Shown: positions 15,872 through 25,207, counted from the first letter of the stretch. The stretch is DNA of 29,852 bases from DSUN01 sp035527715 (GCA_035527715.1 DATKZY010000142.1:1-29852); one strand, 5' to 3'. Notes: a model not told the origin generated them from the letters alone. A program made the numbers and translations.

Positions 15872-16267
15872 CTATTCCACCGTGCACAACACTTCGCCGC
15901 CGACGCGCTGCTTGCGGCACTCGCGGTCGCTCAGAACCCCCTTGGAGGTCGAGACGATGGCGATCCCCAGGCCGTTGCGCACGCGGGGGATCTCGTCCAC
16001 GCCGTGGTACACCCGCCGGCTGAGCCGGCTCTCGCGCTGGATGCGCGTGACCACCATTTCACCGTCCGGGCCGTACTTCAGGTACACTCGAAGGAGGCGT
16101 TGCGGCCCCACCTCCAGGGGCTTGTAGTCGAGGATGTACCCCTCGTCCCTCAGCACGCGCGCGATGCCGTGGTTGATCCGCGGCCCCGGCACCTCAACCT
16201 CGGCCTTCCGGCTCCGGAGGCCGTTTCGGATGCGGGTCAGCATGTCAGCGATCGGGTCGTTCACCAT
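15872..16267 (-). CDS. rpsH: 30S ribosomal protein S8
   Basis: A 131-residue protein: MVNDPIADMLTRIRNG at the start, VLRDEGYILDY in the middle, and the C-terminal GLGIAIVSTSKGVLSDRECRKQRVGGEVLCTVE, the usual S8 signature. S8 binds the central domain of 16S rRNA and in E. coli represses the spc operon at the rplE start. An ATG at 16267 matches the family; an in-frame ATG six codons earlier is possible but less likely. It is 38 nt after rpsN. Confidence 0.96.
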   Translation of the reverse strand: MVNDPIADMLTRIRNGLRSRKAEVEVPGPRINHGIARVLRDEGYILDYKPLEVGPQRLLRVYLKYGPDGEMVVTRIQRESRLSRRVYHGVDEIPRVRNGLGIAIVSTSKGVLSDRECRKQRVGGEVLCTVE

Positions 16268-16305
16268 GGTCAGAACCTGTCCCATTGGCCCGGGGGCGGG
16301 GCGAG

Positions 16306-16491
16306 CTACCAGCTCGCCTTGCGCACGCCGGGGATGTGACCTCGCAAGGCGAGGGTGCGGAAGCAAATGCGGCAGAGGCGGAACTTGCGGTAGTTGCCGC
16401 GGTCGCGCCCGCACAACTCACAACGAAGGACCTTGCGAGTGGAGTACTTGGGCTTGCGCCTGCTCTTGTTGACGGCCGCCTTGCGAGCCAT
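16306..16491 (-). CDS. rpsN: 30S ribosomal protein S14, zinc-binding type Z
   Basis: A 61-residue protein, the short zinc form. It begins MARKAAVNKSRRKPKYSTRK and carries CELCGR and CRIC, four cysteines holding zinc, followed by FRTLALRGHIPGVRKASW, the universal C-terminus. S14 sits in the 30S head. ATG start, 10 nt after the rplE stop. Confidence 0.98.
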   Translation of the reverse strand: MARKAAVNKSRRKPKYSTRKVLRCELCGRDRGNYRKFRLCRICFRTLALRGHIPGVRKASW

Positions 16492-16501
16492 TTGCGCCTT
16501 T

Positions 16502-17044
16502 CTAGCTCCTGCTGAACGGCATGCCGAACAGCTCGAGGAGCGCGAGCCCCTCCTCGTCCGTCCGTGCCGTCGTGCACACCGTGATGTCCATCCCCTGCAC
16601 GGCCTGGACATCGTCCACCTTGACCTCGGGAAAGACGAGCTGCTCGCCGACGCCGAGAGAGTAGTTTCCGCGCCCGTCGAACGACGAGGTGGAGAGGCCG
16701 CGGAAGTCGCGCAGGCGCGGGATCGCCACGGAAACCAGGCGGTCGAGAAACTCGTACATCCGCCGCCCGCGCAGGGTGACCTTGATGCCCACCTGCACGC
16801 CCTCGCGGATCTTGAAGGCCGCGACGCTTTTCCTGGCCTTCACGACGGCGGGCCGCTGCCCGGTGATCGCCGTCAGGTCGCGCAGGCCCTGCTCGAGCCG
16901 CGTCTTGTCCTCCTGGGTGTTGCCAACGCCCATGTTGAGGACGATCTTGTCGAGGCGTGGCACCGCGAGACGGTTCTTGCAGCCGAAGCGTTCCATCATC
17001 TTCGGCACGATGTCAGTCTTGTAGCGATCGAGGAGTCTGGGCAT
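16502..17044 (-). CDS. rplE: 50S ribosomal protein L5
   Basis: A 180-residue protein: LLDRYKTDIVPKMMERFGCKN, PRLDKIVLNMGVG, ITGQRPAVVKARKSVAAFKIREG, VTLRGRRMYEFLDRLV, LPRIRDFRG-like IPRLRDFRGLSTSSFDGRGNYSLG, and the C-terminal block DITVCTTARTDEEGLALLELFGMPF. L5 binds 5S rRNA and touches the P-site tRNA. ATG start, 3 nt after the rplX stop. Confidence 0.98.
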   Translation of the reverse strand: MPRLLDRYKTDIVPKMMERFGCKNRLAVPRLDKIVLNMGVGNTQEDKTRLEQGLRDLTAITGQRPAVVKARKSVAAFKIREGVQVGIKVTLRGRRMYEFLDRLVSVAIPRLRDFRGLSTSSFDGRGNYSLGVGEQLVFPEVKVDDVQAVQGMDITVCTTARTDEEGLALLELFGMPFSRS

Positions 17045-17047
17045 CTG

Positions 17048-17401
17048 TTACCGCACCACAGGGATGACGCTGCTACACTTCGCGCACACGCGCGCCTTCT
17101 TGCCCCCGACGGTCGCGAGCCGCACGCGCACGCCGCGGCTGCACTTCTCGCAGTAGAGGAGCACGTTCGAGGCATGCACGGCCGCTTCCTTCTGGATGCG
17201 GCCGCCGCGGGGGTTGCTCTGGCTGGGCCGCACGTGGCGCCACCGGCAGGCGGTGTTCTGAAGGATCACCTTGTTCTCCCGCCGCAGCACGGCCAGCACC
17301 TTCGTTCGCTCGCCCTTTGCCACGACGGGAGAACCCTCGGCATTGCGGCACGAGGTGATGTCCTTCACCAGCACAACCGTGTCGTTCTTGCGGATGACCA
17401 C
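17048..17401 (-). CDS. rplX: 50S ribosomal protein L24 with expanded KOW loop
   Basis: A 117-residue protein. It starts MVIRKNDTVVLVKDI and has the downstream L24 blocks QSNPRGGRIQKEAAVHASNVLLYC and KKARVCAKC. C84, C87, C106 and C109 can form a zinc ribbon. The KOW motif, normally GKDKGKxGKVL, is replaced at about 13-38 by a longer stretch without the Gly-Lys pattern (DITSCRNAEGSPVVAKGERTKVLAVL), roughly 11 residues longer. L24 is an early 50S assembly initiator near the exit tunnel. GTG start at 17401 with AGGAG 9 nt upstream. Position between rplN and rplE confirms identity. Confidence 0.93.
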   Translation of the reverse strand: MVIRKNDTVVLVKDITSCRNAEGSPVVAKGERTKVLAVLRRENKVILQNTACRWRHVRPSQSNPRGGRIQKEAAVHASNVLLYCEKCSRGVRVRLATVGGKKARVCAKCSSVIPVVR

Positions 17402-17421
17402 CTGGCGGCGCTCCTGCGGAC

Positions 17422-17790
17422 CTAGACCACCTCGGCAGCAAGCGAGATGATCTTCATGAAATTCTTCTGGCGCAGCTCGCGCGCAACCGCCCCGAAGATG
17501 CGGGTGCCGCGGGGGTTGCGCTCGTTGTCAATCAACACGACCGCGTTGCTGTCGAAGCGGACGTATGACCCGTCGTCGCGCCGCAGGCCGCGGCGCGAGC
17601 GGACGATGACGCCCCGGACCACCTCGTGCTCCTTCACGGTGCCGCCGTGGATGGCCTTCTTGACGTTGCACACCACGATATCGCCGATTTTGCCATAGCG
17701 GTGCTTCGAGCCGCCGAGGACCTTGATGCACGAGACGACCTTGGCGCCCGTGTTGTCGGCGACGTCCAGCAACGTTCGCATCTGGATCAT
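17422..17790 (-). CDS. rplN: 50S ribosomal protein L14
   Basis: A 122-residue protein of exact family length: MIQMRTLLDVADNTGAKVVSCIKVLGGSKHRYGKIGD, VKKAIHGGTVKEHEVVRGVIVRS, SYVRFDSNAVVLIDNERNPRGTRIFGAVARELR and MKIISLAAEVV. L14 forms bridges to the 30S subunit and binds the silencing factor RsfS in many bacteria. The ATG overlaps the rpsQ stop by 4 nt. Confidence 0.98.
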   Translation of the reverse strand: MIQMRTLLDVADNTGAKVVSCIKVLGGSKHRYGKIGDIVVCNVKKAIHGGTVKEHEVVRGVIVRSRRGLRRDDGSYVRFDSNAVVLIDNERNPRGTRIFGAVARELRQKNFMKIISLAAEVV

Positions 17791-18056
17791 GGCTGCTCCG
17801 CTCCGCGCGCGCGCCGGACGATCTCGACGAGTCGCCAGCGCTTCGTCTTGCTGAGGGGCCGCGTCTCCATGATGCGCACCGTGTCGCCCACGTGGGCGTC
17901 GTTCCCCTCGTCATGGGCCTTGTAGCGCGTGGTCGCGCGCACGTACTTCCGGAACCGCCGGTGCATGACCCGGCGCTCCGACTCTACGGTGACGGTCTTG
18001 TGCATCTTGTCGCCGGTCACCACGCCGGTGACCGTCTTGCGTTGGCCGCGGTTCAC
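17787..18056 (-). CDS. rpsQ: 30S ribosomal protein S17, GTG start
   Basis: An 89-residue OB-fold protein: RGQRKTVTGVVTGDKMHKTVTVESERRVMHRRFRKYVRATTRYKAHDEGNDAHVGDTVRIMETRPLSKTKRWRLVEIV is interrupted nowhere and matches S17 throughout. S17 binds the 5' domain of 16S rRNA. The GTG start overlaps the rpmC stop by 4 nt (GTGA), and its stop overlaps rplN the same way, so all three are likely to be translationally coupled. Confidence 0.98.
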   Translation of the reverse strand: MNRGQRKTVTGVVTGDKMHKTVTVESERRVMHRRFRKYVRATTRYKAHDEGNDAHVGDTVRIMETRPLSKTKRWRLVEIVRRARGAEQP

Positions 18057-18253
18057 GCCTTCTTCTCCAGTTCGCGCTCCCGCAGGAGCGTCTTGATGCG
18101 GGCGATCTCGCGCCGCGCGAAGCGGATGCGCGATGGGTTCTCCAACTGCTCCGTGCCCGACTGGTAGCGCAGGTTGAACAGCTCCTTCATCCGGTCGTCG
18201 GACTCGCGGAGCAGCTCCTGGTCGGTCAGGCGGCGCAGCTCGGTGAGCTTCAT
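18053..18253 (-). CDS. rpmC: 50S ribosomal protein L29
   Basis: A 66-residue two-helix protein: MKLTELRRLTDQELLRESDD, then LFNLRYQSGTEQLENPSRIRFARREIARIKTLLRERE, the standard L29 pattern. L29 lies beside the tunnel exit with L23 and takes part in docking trigger factor and SRP. It overlaps both rplP (upstream) and rpsQ (downstream) by 4 nt. Confidence 0.98.
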   Translation of the reverse strand: MKLTELRRLTDQELLRESDDRMKELFNLRYQSGTEQLENPSRIRFARREIARIKTLLRERELEKKA

Positions 18254-18669
18254 ACCCTGTGTCTCCGAAGGATGAAGCGCGTGTGGATCGGCAGCTTGCG
18301 GGCCGCGCGGTTCAGCGCCTGCTTCGCCACGTCCTCGGGCACGCCACCCAGCTCATACAGCACCGTCCCGGGCTTGATCACGGCCGCCCAGTACTCCGTC
18401 TCGCCCTTGCCCTTGCCCATGCGGGTCTCGAGGGGCTTGGCCGCCACGGGCTTGTGGGGGAAGATGCGCATGAACAGCTTCCCCTCGCGGTGCAGAAAGT
18501 GCGTGGCCGCGACGCGCGCCGCCTCGATCTGACGAGCGGTGAGCCACGCGGGCTCGAGCGCCTGGAGGCCGAACTCGCCGAACGCGACATAGTTGCCGCG
18601 CGTGGCGTTGCCTCTAATGCGCCCCCGCTGGCTCTTGCGGTGCTTGACCCGCTTCGGCATGAGCGGCAA
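18250..18669 (-). CDS. rplP: 50S ribosomal protein L16, TTG start inside rpsC
   Basis: A 139-residue protein: PKRVKHRKSQRGRIRGNATRGN, FGEFGLQALEPAWLTARQIEAAR, FMRIFPHKPVAAKPLETRMGKGKGETEYWAAVIKPGTVLYEL, the L16 signature. L16 helps place tRNA at the A site and is a late assembly protein. TTG at 18669 is chosen because AAGGAG lies 7 nt upstream; the alternative ATG at 18660 would leave 16 nt. Both starts lie inside the rpsC coding region, giving an overlap of 56 nt (47 nt for the ATG). Confidence 0.94.
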   Translation of the reverse strand: MPLMPKRVKHRKSQRGRIRGNATRGNYVAFGEFGLQALEPAWLTARQIEAARVAATHFLHREGKLFMRIFPHKPVAAKPLETRMGKGKGETEYWAAVIKPGTVLYELGGVPEDVAKQALNRAARKLPIHTRFILRRHRV

Positions 18670-19309
18670 TGCGTTTCTCCTTCAGAGGCTTCTCGCCTCG
18701 ATACACCCACACTTTGACCCCGATGCGGCCGTAGTTGGTTCGGCATTCGCCGAAGCCGTAGCTGATGTCGGCGCGCAGGGTGTGCAGCGGGATCTCGCCC
18801 ACCACCAGGCGCTCGCTGCGCGCGATCTCCGCGCCGCCCAGCCGGCCCCCGACCTGGACCTTGATCCCCCTCGCGCCCGCCTGCATCGTGGTGTCGGCCG
18901 CTTTCTTCAGCACGCGGCGGAAGGGCGACCGCTTCTCGAGCTGCTCGACGATGTTCTCGGCCACGAGCTGGGCCTCCAGCTCGGGCTTGGTGACCTCTTC
19001 GATCTTGATCTGGACCTCGCGGCCCACGAGGCGCTCGAGGTCCCCCTTCAGCCGATCGATCTCCGTCCCCTTGCGCCCGATGACGATGCCGGGACGCGCC
19101 GTGTAGAGGATGACTTTGACCTGCTCGCGCGTCCGCTCGATGTCAATCCGCGGGACCCCCGCGAAGTGATACACCTTCTTGACGTGGCGGCGCACCAGCT
19201 CGTCCTGCACCACGTAGAGGCCGAAGGACTTCTTGTCGGCGTTCCACCGCGACCGCCAGTCCTCGGTGATGCCGATGCGGAACCCGATGGGATGGACTTT
19301 GTGTCCCAT
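18614..19309 (-). CDS. rpsC: 30S ribosomal protein S3
   Basis: A 231-residue protein: MGHKVHPIGFRIGITEDWRS, the KH type II domain with PGIVIGRKGTEIDRLK, then VAENIVEQLEKRSPFRRVLKKAA, GARGIKVQVGGRLGGAEIARSE and ADISYGFGECRTNYGRIGVKVWVYRGE. S3 is part of the mRNA entry helicase of the 30S subunit. The conserved core ends at the YRGE segment; the last 25 residues (starting KPLKEKR) overlap the first codons of rplP in another frame. ATG start, 11 nt after rplV. Confidence 0.97.
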   Translation of the reverse strand: MGHKVHPIGFRIGITEDWRSRWNADKKSFGLYVVQDELVRRHVKKVYHFAGVPRIDIERTREQVKVILYTARPGIVIGRKGTEIDRLKGDLERLVGREVQIKIEEVTKPELEAQLVAENIVEQLEKRSPFRRVLKKAADTTMQAGARGIKVQVGGRLGGAEIARSERLVVGEIPLHTLRADISYGFGECRTNYGRIGVKVWVYRGEKPLKEKRIAAHAEAGQAPQEPAGAH

Positions 19310-19320
19310 GGCCTTCTGGC

Positions 19321-19671
19321 CTACCTCTCTTCGTTCGGCGAATCGCTGAGGATGACGGTGATGTGCGCGGAACGCCGCAGGATGATATTGGCGCGCCCCA
19401 TGCTGCGGGCCCGCATCCGCCGCAGCTGCGGCCCCTTGTCGACCCGCGCGCTCTTGACGAAGAATGCCTCCTCGTCGTACCCGGAGTCCTTCTCCTGGGC
19501 GTTGGCCCAGGCGGCGCGCACGACCTTGTGCAGCAGTGCGGCCCCCCGGCGCTTCTCGAGGCGCAGCACCGTGAGGGCCTGGTTGAGCGGCATGTTCTTC
19601 ACGAGCGTCGCGAGCGGCCGCACCTTCGTCGGCGACACCCGCGCGAACTTCCATGTGGCCCTGAAGTCCAT
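19321..19671 (-). CDS. rplV: 50S ribosomal protein L22
   Basis: A 116-residue protein: FARVSPTKVRPLATLVKNMPLNQALTVL near the start, then VVRAAWANAQEK, and the long beta-hairpin region with FVKSARVDKGPQLRRMRARSMGRANIILRRSAHITVIL. The hairpin lines the nascent-peptide tunnel, where macrolide-resistance changes occur in other bacteria. ATG start, 18 nt after rpsS. Confidence 0.98.
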   Translation of the reverse strand: MDFRATWKFARVSPTKVRPLATLVKNMPLNQALTVLRLEKRRGAALLHKVVRAAWANAQEKDSGYDEEAFFVKSARVDKGPQLRRMRARSMGRANIILRRSAHITVILSDSPNEER

Positions 19672-19689
19672 GTCTGCCTCCGCGCGGCG

Positions 19690-19956
19690 CTACTTCCGGC
19701 GCCCGCCGTGGCCGCGGAACGTCCGCGTGAACGCGAATTCTCCAAGCTTGTGGCCGACCATGTTCTCGGTCACGAACACCCGGAGGAAGTTCTTGCCATT
19801 GTGGACGAGGAATGTGTGACCGACAAACTCCGGCACAATGGTGCAGGCCCGGGACCAGGTGCGGATCGGATCCCCGCCTCCCTGGTTCTTCTGCGCGAGC
19901 ACCTTGTCCAGGAGCTTGCGGACTACGTATGGGCCTTTGCGAATCGAGCGCGACAC
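19690..19956 (-). CDS. rpsS: 30S ribosomal protein S19, GTG start
   Basis: An 88-residue protein: SRSIRKGPYVVRKLLDKVL, then IRTWSRACTIVPEFVGHTFLVHNGKNFLRVFVTENMVGHKLGEFAFTRTFRGHGG covers the whole S19 domain (the family signature is GHKLGEFAxTR). S19 forms part of the 30S head with S13. The GTG at 19956 gives the family start. It follows rplB by 16 nt. Confidence 0.98.
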   Translation of the reverse strand: MSRSIRKGPYVVRKLLDKVLAQKNQGGGDPIRTWSRACTIVPEFVGHTFLVHNGKNFLRVFVTENMVGHKLGEFAFTRTFRGHGGRRK

Positions 19957-19972
19957 GGCCGCGTTCCCCTAT

Positions 19973-20812
19973 CTAGCCTCGTGATTTCTTCTGCCTGCGA
20001 CGGATGATCATCGCCCCCATCGGGTTGCGCTTCCGGCGGGTCTTGCCGCCCTTGGAGAGCTTGCCCCACGGCGAGCACGGGTGCCGGCCGCCCGAGCTGC
20101 GTCCCTCGCCGCCGCCCATCGGGTGCGACACGGGGTTTTGCGCCACGCCGCGCGGGCACGGCCGAAACCCCAGCCATCGGTGCCGCCCCGCCTTGCCCAG
20201 CGACGCGGATGCGTGCTCGACATTGCTCACCTGCCCGATCGTCGCACGGCAGCGCAGGTGCACCTTGCGCACCTCGCCCGAGGGCAGGATGATATGCGCG
20301 TAGTCCCCCTCCTTCGCGGAGATGCTGGCGCTGAGGCCGGCGGAGCGGACGAGCTTGGCGCCTCGCCCGGGCCGCAACTCGATGTTGTGGACCGGCAGGC
20401 CGCTCGGGATGTTGGCCAGCGGCATGCAGTTCCCCACGTTCGGCTCCACCTTTTCGCCCGACACGAGCGTCTGCCCCACCTGGAGGCCCCGGGGCGACAG
20501 GATGTAGCGCTTCTCGCCGTCGGCGTAGTGGAGCAGCGCGATCCGCCCGGTGCGGTTCGGGTCGTACTCGATCGCCGCCACCTTGGCCGGCACGCCGTCC
20601 TTGTCCCGGCGGAAGTCGATCCGGCGGTAGCGGCGCTTGTGGCCGCCGCCCTGGCGGCGCGTCGTCACGCGCCCGTAGCTGTTGCGTCCGCCGGTCCTCT
20701 TCACACGCTCCAGGAGCGACTTCTCCGGGGACCCCTTCGTCACGTCGGTGAAGTCGTCGAGTGCGGTGTGCCGCTGGCTCGGCGTGGTCGGTTTGCGCTG
20801 TCGAATGGCCAT
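19973..20812 (-). CDS. rplB: 50S ribosomal protein L2
   Basis: A 279-residue protein of usual length: KRTGGRNSYGRVTTRRQGGGHKRRYR, VAAIEYDPNRTGRIALLHYADGEKRYI, GSGLPVHNIELRPGRGAKL-like segment at 137-153, and the C-terminal GVAQNPVSHPMGGGEGRSS block. The His conserved near the peptidyl transferase centre is H230 (SHPMGGG); the second His seen in E. coli (DHPH) is Met here. L2 is one of the oldest 50S proteins and is needed for subunit joining. ATG start, 20 nt after rplW. Confidence 0.98.
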   Translation of the reverse strand: MAIRQRKPTTPSQRHTALDDFTDVTKGSPEKSLLERVKRTGGRNSYGRVTTRRQGGGHKRRYRRIDFRRDKDGVPAKVAAIEYDPNRTGRIALLHYADGEKRYILSPRGLQVGQTLVSGEKVEPNVGNCMPLANIPSGLPVHNIELRPGRGAKLVRSAGLSASISAKEGDYAHIILPSGEVRKVHLRCRATIGQVSNVEHASASLGKAGRHRWLGFRPCPRGVAQNPVSHPMGGGEGRSSGGRHPCSPWGKLSKGGKTRRKRNPMGAMIIRRRQKKSRG

Positions 20813-20832
20813 ACGGCTATCCTGCTCCAGCC

Positions 20833-21114
20833 CTAGATGTTGATCATGCTCTCGGGCGACACGAACACGAGGGCCCGCTTCCAGTTTCGCTTGTGGCCGG
20901 TCTTGTAGCGGAGGCGCCGCTTCTTGCCGCGCCGCATCATCGTCCGGACCGCGACCACTTTGACGTTGTCGAAGATCTGCTCGATGGCCTTGCGGATTTC
21001 CACCTTGGTGGCATCGGCGGCGACCTCGAACGGGTACGCGCGCACCCGCTCCTTGAGGATCTCGCCCTTCTCGTTCAAGAGCGGCCGAAGCACAATCTGC
21101 CTGGGATCACGCAT
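20833..21114 (-). CDS. rplW: 50S ribosomal protein L23
   Basis: A 93-residue protein: IVLRPLLNEKGEILKERVRAYPFEVAADATKVEIRKAIEQIFDNVKVVAVRTM, followed by RRGKKRRLRYKTGHKRNWKRALVFV. L23 is the main docking site for trigger factor and SRP at the tunnel exit. The usual TEKS motif near the N-terminus is NEKG here. ATG start, 8 nt after rplD. Confidence 0.97.
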   Translation of the reverse strand: MRDPRQIVLRPLLNEKGEILKERVRAYPFEVAADATKVEIRKAIEQIFDNVKVVAVRTMMRRGKKRRLRYKTGHKRNWKRALVFVSPESMINI

Positions 21115-21122
21115 GGCGACAC

Positions 21123-21812
21123 CTAGCTCTCAACCACAGCAGCCGGCGAAGCCCCCTCGGGGGCGGCAACGCTCTGCGGCCGACGGGCGCTCCGCATGGC
21201 GCCGATGAGCGCCTGGAGGGCCTGCTGAGTGATCACGAGCTGCCGATGGCGAAGCAGGTCGTAGGCGTTCACCTCGGCAACGGGTTTCATGAAAACGCCC
21301 GGAAGGTTCCGGGCGGATTTCCACAGGTTCACGTCGTAGGCTTCGATGGCGATGAGACAACCGCGGTCGACGTTCAGCGCGGCCAGCGTGGCGGCCATGT
21401 CGCTCGTGCATGGCCTCTCTGCCTTCAGCTCGTCCACCACGACCGTCTGCTTGTCCTGGAACTTGGCGAGGTAGGCCGACCGGGTGGCGGCTCGGACCGC
21501 CTTGCGCGGCATCGAGTAGCGGTACTCGCGGGGCCTCGGGCCGAACACGATGCAGCCGCCGCGCCACAGAGGCGAGCGCTTGAAGCCCGCCCGGGCGCGC
21601 CCCGTGCCCTTCTGCCGCCACGGCTTCGCGTGCGAGCCGTGGGCCTCGCTGCGCACGAGCGTCGAGTGGGTCCCGACGCGCTGGGCTGCCTCGTACATCA
21701 ACACAACGTCGCGCAGCAGCTTCGGGCGCACCTCTCCCCCAAAGTCGGCCTCGTCTATCTCGACGAGGCCGACCGCGCTGCCTTCGCGATTGTGGACCGC
21801 CAGCTCGATCAT
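21123..21812 (-). CDS. rplD: 50S ribosomal protein L4
   Basis: A 229-residue protein. It begins MIELAVHNREGSAVGLVEI and contains the tunnel loop region GTHSTLVRSEAHGSHAKPWRQKGTGRARAGFKRSPLWRGGCIVFGP, the L4 signature. The C-terminal alpha/beta domain includes NAYDLLRHRQLVITQQAL. L4 lines the nascent-peptide tunnel and in E. coli represses the S10 operon by attenuation and translational control. The ATG overlaps the rplC stop by 4 nt; a 476-codon open frame upstream is only read-through of rplC in another frame. Confidence 0.97.
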   Translation of the reverse strand: MIELAVHNREGSAVGLVEIDEADFGGEVRPKLLRDVVLMYEAAQRVGTHSTLVRSEAHGSHAKPWRQKGTGRARAGFKRSPLWRGGCIVFGPRPREYRYSMPRKAVRAATRSAYLAKFQDKQTVVVDELKAERPCTSDMAATLAALNVDRGCLIAIEAYDVNLWKSARNLPGVFMKPVAEVNAYDLLRHRQLVITQQALQALIGAMRSARRPQSVAAPEGASPAAVVES

Positions 21813-22543
21813 GTCTGGGTCCTGGTCTCCGGCAGGCTCAACGCGCGCCGGGTCAGCCTCGGGCTGCCCGCCAGGCGCAGGGCCGGCCGCACGATCACGT
21901 ATCCGCCCACCGGCCCGGGCACGGCGCCGTGGACGATCAGGAGGTTCCGCTGCTTGTCCGCCTGGAGGACGCGCAGGTTCGGTTCCGTATGGCGTTCCGC
22001 GCCCATGTGGCCCGACATTCGCCTGCCCGGGAGCACCCGCGACGGGGCAGCGGACGCGCCGATGGAGCCGGGCTGACGCACGTTCATCGAGCCATGGCTC
22101 ACCGGGCCGCGGCTGAAGCCGTGGCGCTTCACGGTGCCCTGGAAGCCCTTGCCCTTGCTCGTCCCGATCACGTCCACGTGCGTCACGTCGGCGTAGAGCT
22201 CGACGGTGAGCTGCTGGCCCATCTGGAAACCGTGCTCGGCGTCCGCATCCACCTCCCGGACGAAGCGCTTCGGACTCGTCTTGGCCTTGCGGGCCTGGCC
22301 GATCTCGGGGCGGTTGGCGCCGCGGCGCTCGATGGCCCTGCGCCGCTCGCCCTTGCCGTGCTTGCGGCGAAGCGTCTTGTCGTCGAAGCCCAACTGGATC
22401 GCAACATACCCGTCCCGCTCCTGCGTGCGCAACTGGAGGACGACGCACGGGCCGACCTCCAGCACCGTCGCGGCGCGCGCGTTCTCCTGCTTGTCCCACA
22501 CGTGGGTCATGCCGAGTTTCTTGCCGAGCAGTCCGGGCACCAT
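21809..22543 (-). CDS. rplC: 50S ribosomal protein L3
   Basis: A 244-residue protein: VPGLLGKKLGMTHVWD at the start, GYVAIQLGFDDK, FVREVDADAEHGFQMGQQL, DVIGTSKGKGFQGTVKRHGFSRGPVSHGSMNVRQPGSIGAS and GHMGAERHTEPNLRVLQ. L3 is a primary 50S assembly protein reaching into the peptidyl transferase centre. ATG at 22543 gives the family N-terminus; an in-frame GTG at 22549, two codons upstream and better placed to AAGG, is a real alternative. The gene has a slightly extended C-terminus rich in Leu, Arg and Thr. Confidence 0.96.
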   Translation of the reverse strand: MVPGLLGKKLGMTHVWDKQENARAATVLEVGPCVVLQLRTQERDGYVAIQLGFDDKTLRRKHGKGERRRAIERRGANRPEIGQARKAKTSPKRFVREVDADAEHGFQMGQQLTVELYADVTHVDVIGTSKGKGFQGTVKRHGFSRGPVSHGSMNVRQPGSIGASAAPSRVLPGRRMSGHMGAERHTEPNLRVLQADKQRNLLIVHGAVPGPVGGYVIVRPALRLAGSPRLTRRALSLPETRTQT

Positions 22544-22549
22544 GTTCAC

Positions 22550-22858
22550 TCACGCCTTGATCTTGATGTCTACGCCGGCCGGCATCACCAGCCGATGCAG
22601 CGCGTCTACCGTCTGAGCCGTCGGCTCCTCGATGTCAATGATCCGCTTGTGCGTGCGGATCTCGAATTGCTCGCGCGACTTCTTGTCCACGTGGGGCGAC
22701 CGAAGGACCGTGTAGCGCTCGATTTTGGTGGGCAGCGGGACCGGGCCGTAGACCTTGGCCCCGCTCCGCTTCACGGCCTCGACGATCTGCCGCGCAGACT
22801 CGTCGAGGACCTCGTGATCGTAGGCCTCCATTCGTATACGCACACGCTGGTCTGCCAT
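22550..22858 (-). CDS. rpsJ: 30S ribosomal protein S10
   Basis: A 102-residue protein of exact family length: QRVRIRMEAYDHEVLDESARQIVEAVKRSGAKVYGPVPLPTKIERYTVLRSPHVDKKSREQFEIRTHKR covers the conserved core, ending PAGVDIKIKA. S10 is part of the 30S head and also the NusB partner in antitermination. It is the first gene after a strong promoter at 22925-22953, with a 5' leader of about 60 nt. The Shine-Dalgarno is modest (GGGG). Confidence 0.98.
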   Translation of the reverse strand: MADQRVRIRMEAYDHEVLDESARQIVEAVKRSGAKVYGPVPLPTKIERYTVLRSPHVDKKSREQFEIRTHKRIIDIEEPTAQTVDALHRLVMPAGVDIKIKA

Positions 22859-22924
22859 CACGGATCCCCAAGGCAACAGGAAAGCATGGGGGGAATTGGC
22901 GGCACAATGATGCCAGAAGCCCAA

Positions 22925-22953
22925 ATTATAGCGATGTCCGCCCGGCAAGTCAA
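22925..22953 (-). promoter_or_regulatory. Sigma70-type promoter of the S10-spc-alpha array
   Basis: On the minus strand, TTGACT (22948-22953) and a perfect TATAAT (22925-22930) are separated by exactly 17 nt. The start of transcription should fall near 22918, about 60 nt before rpsJ. No other promoter of this quality was seen between here and the left edge, so it may drive most of the 22.8-kb array. Confidence 0.85.
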
Positions 22954-23036
22954 GTGCAAAATTCCTGCGGCCTGCCTCTTTCCGCCGGGCCCCCCGCTGG
23001 CCAGGCCCCCGCCCCGCCGCACAGCCCCGCGCCCCC

Positions 23037-25118
<2,082 letters not shown>

Positions 25119-25157
25119 GGCGGCCTCGACGCTTGGGGGACTGGGAGCCTGTGAACC

Positions 25158-25184
25158 GCGGGCCCTCCCCCACGCCCGGCCCGC
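25158..25184 (-). other. Hairpin in the leader of the EF-G gene
   Basis: GCGGGCC (25158-25164) and GGCCCGC (25178-25184) form a perfect 7-bp GC stem with a 13-nt loop inside the predicted untranslated leader, about 40 nt before the start codon. It could affect translation or RNA stability; no ligand or protein target can be inferred. Confidence 0.4.
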
Positions 25185-25207
25185 AGGGCGCCGCACGCGG
25201 AACAGCC

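Noticed and set aside
21123..22553. A possible 476-residue L3-L4 fusion protein in one frame
   Set aside because: The upstream half is rplC read in the wrong frame; L3 has its own clear frame and overlaps the L4 start by 4 nt.
22954..23036. A terminator after the EF-G gene
   Set aside because: The region is rich in G runs but shows no clean stem followed by T residues; read-through into rpsJ cannot be excluded.
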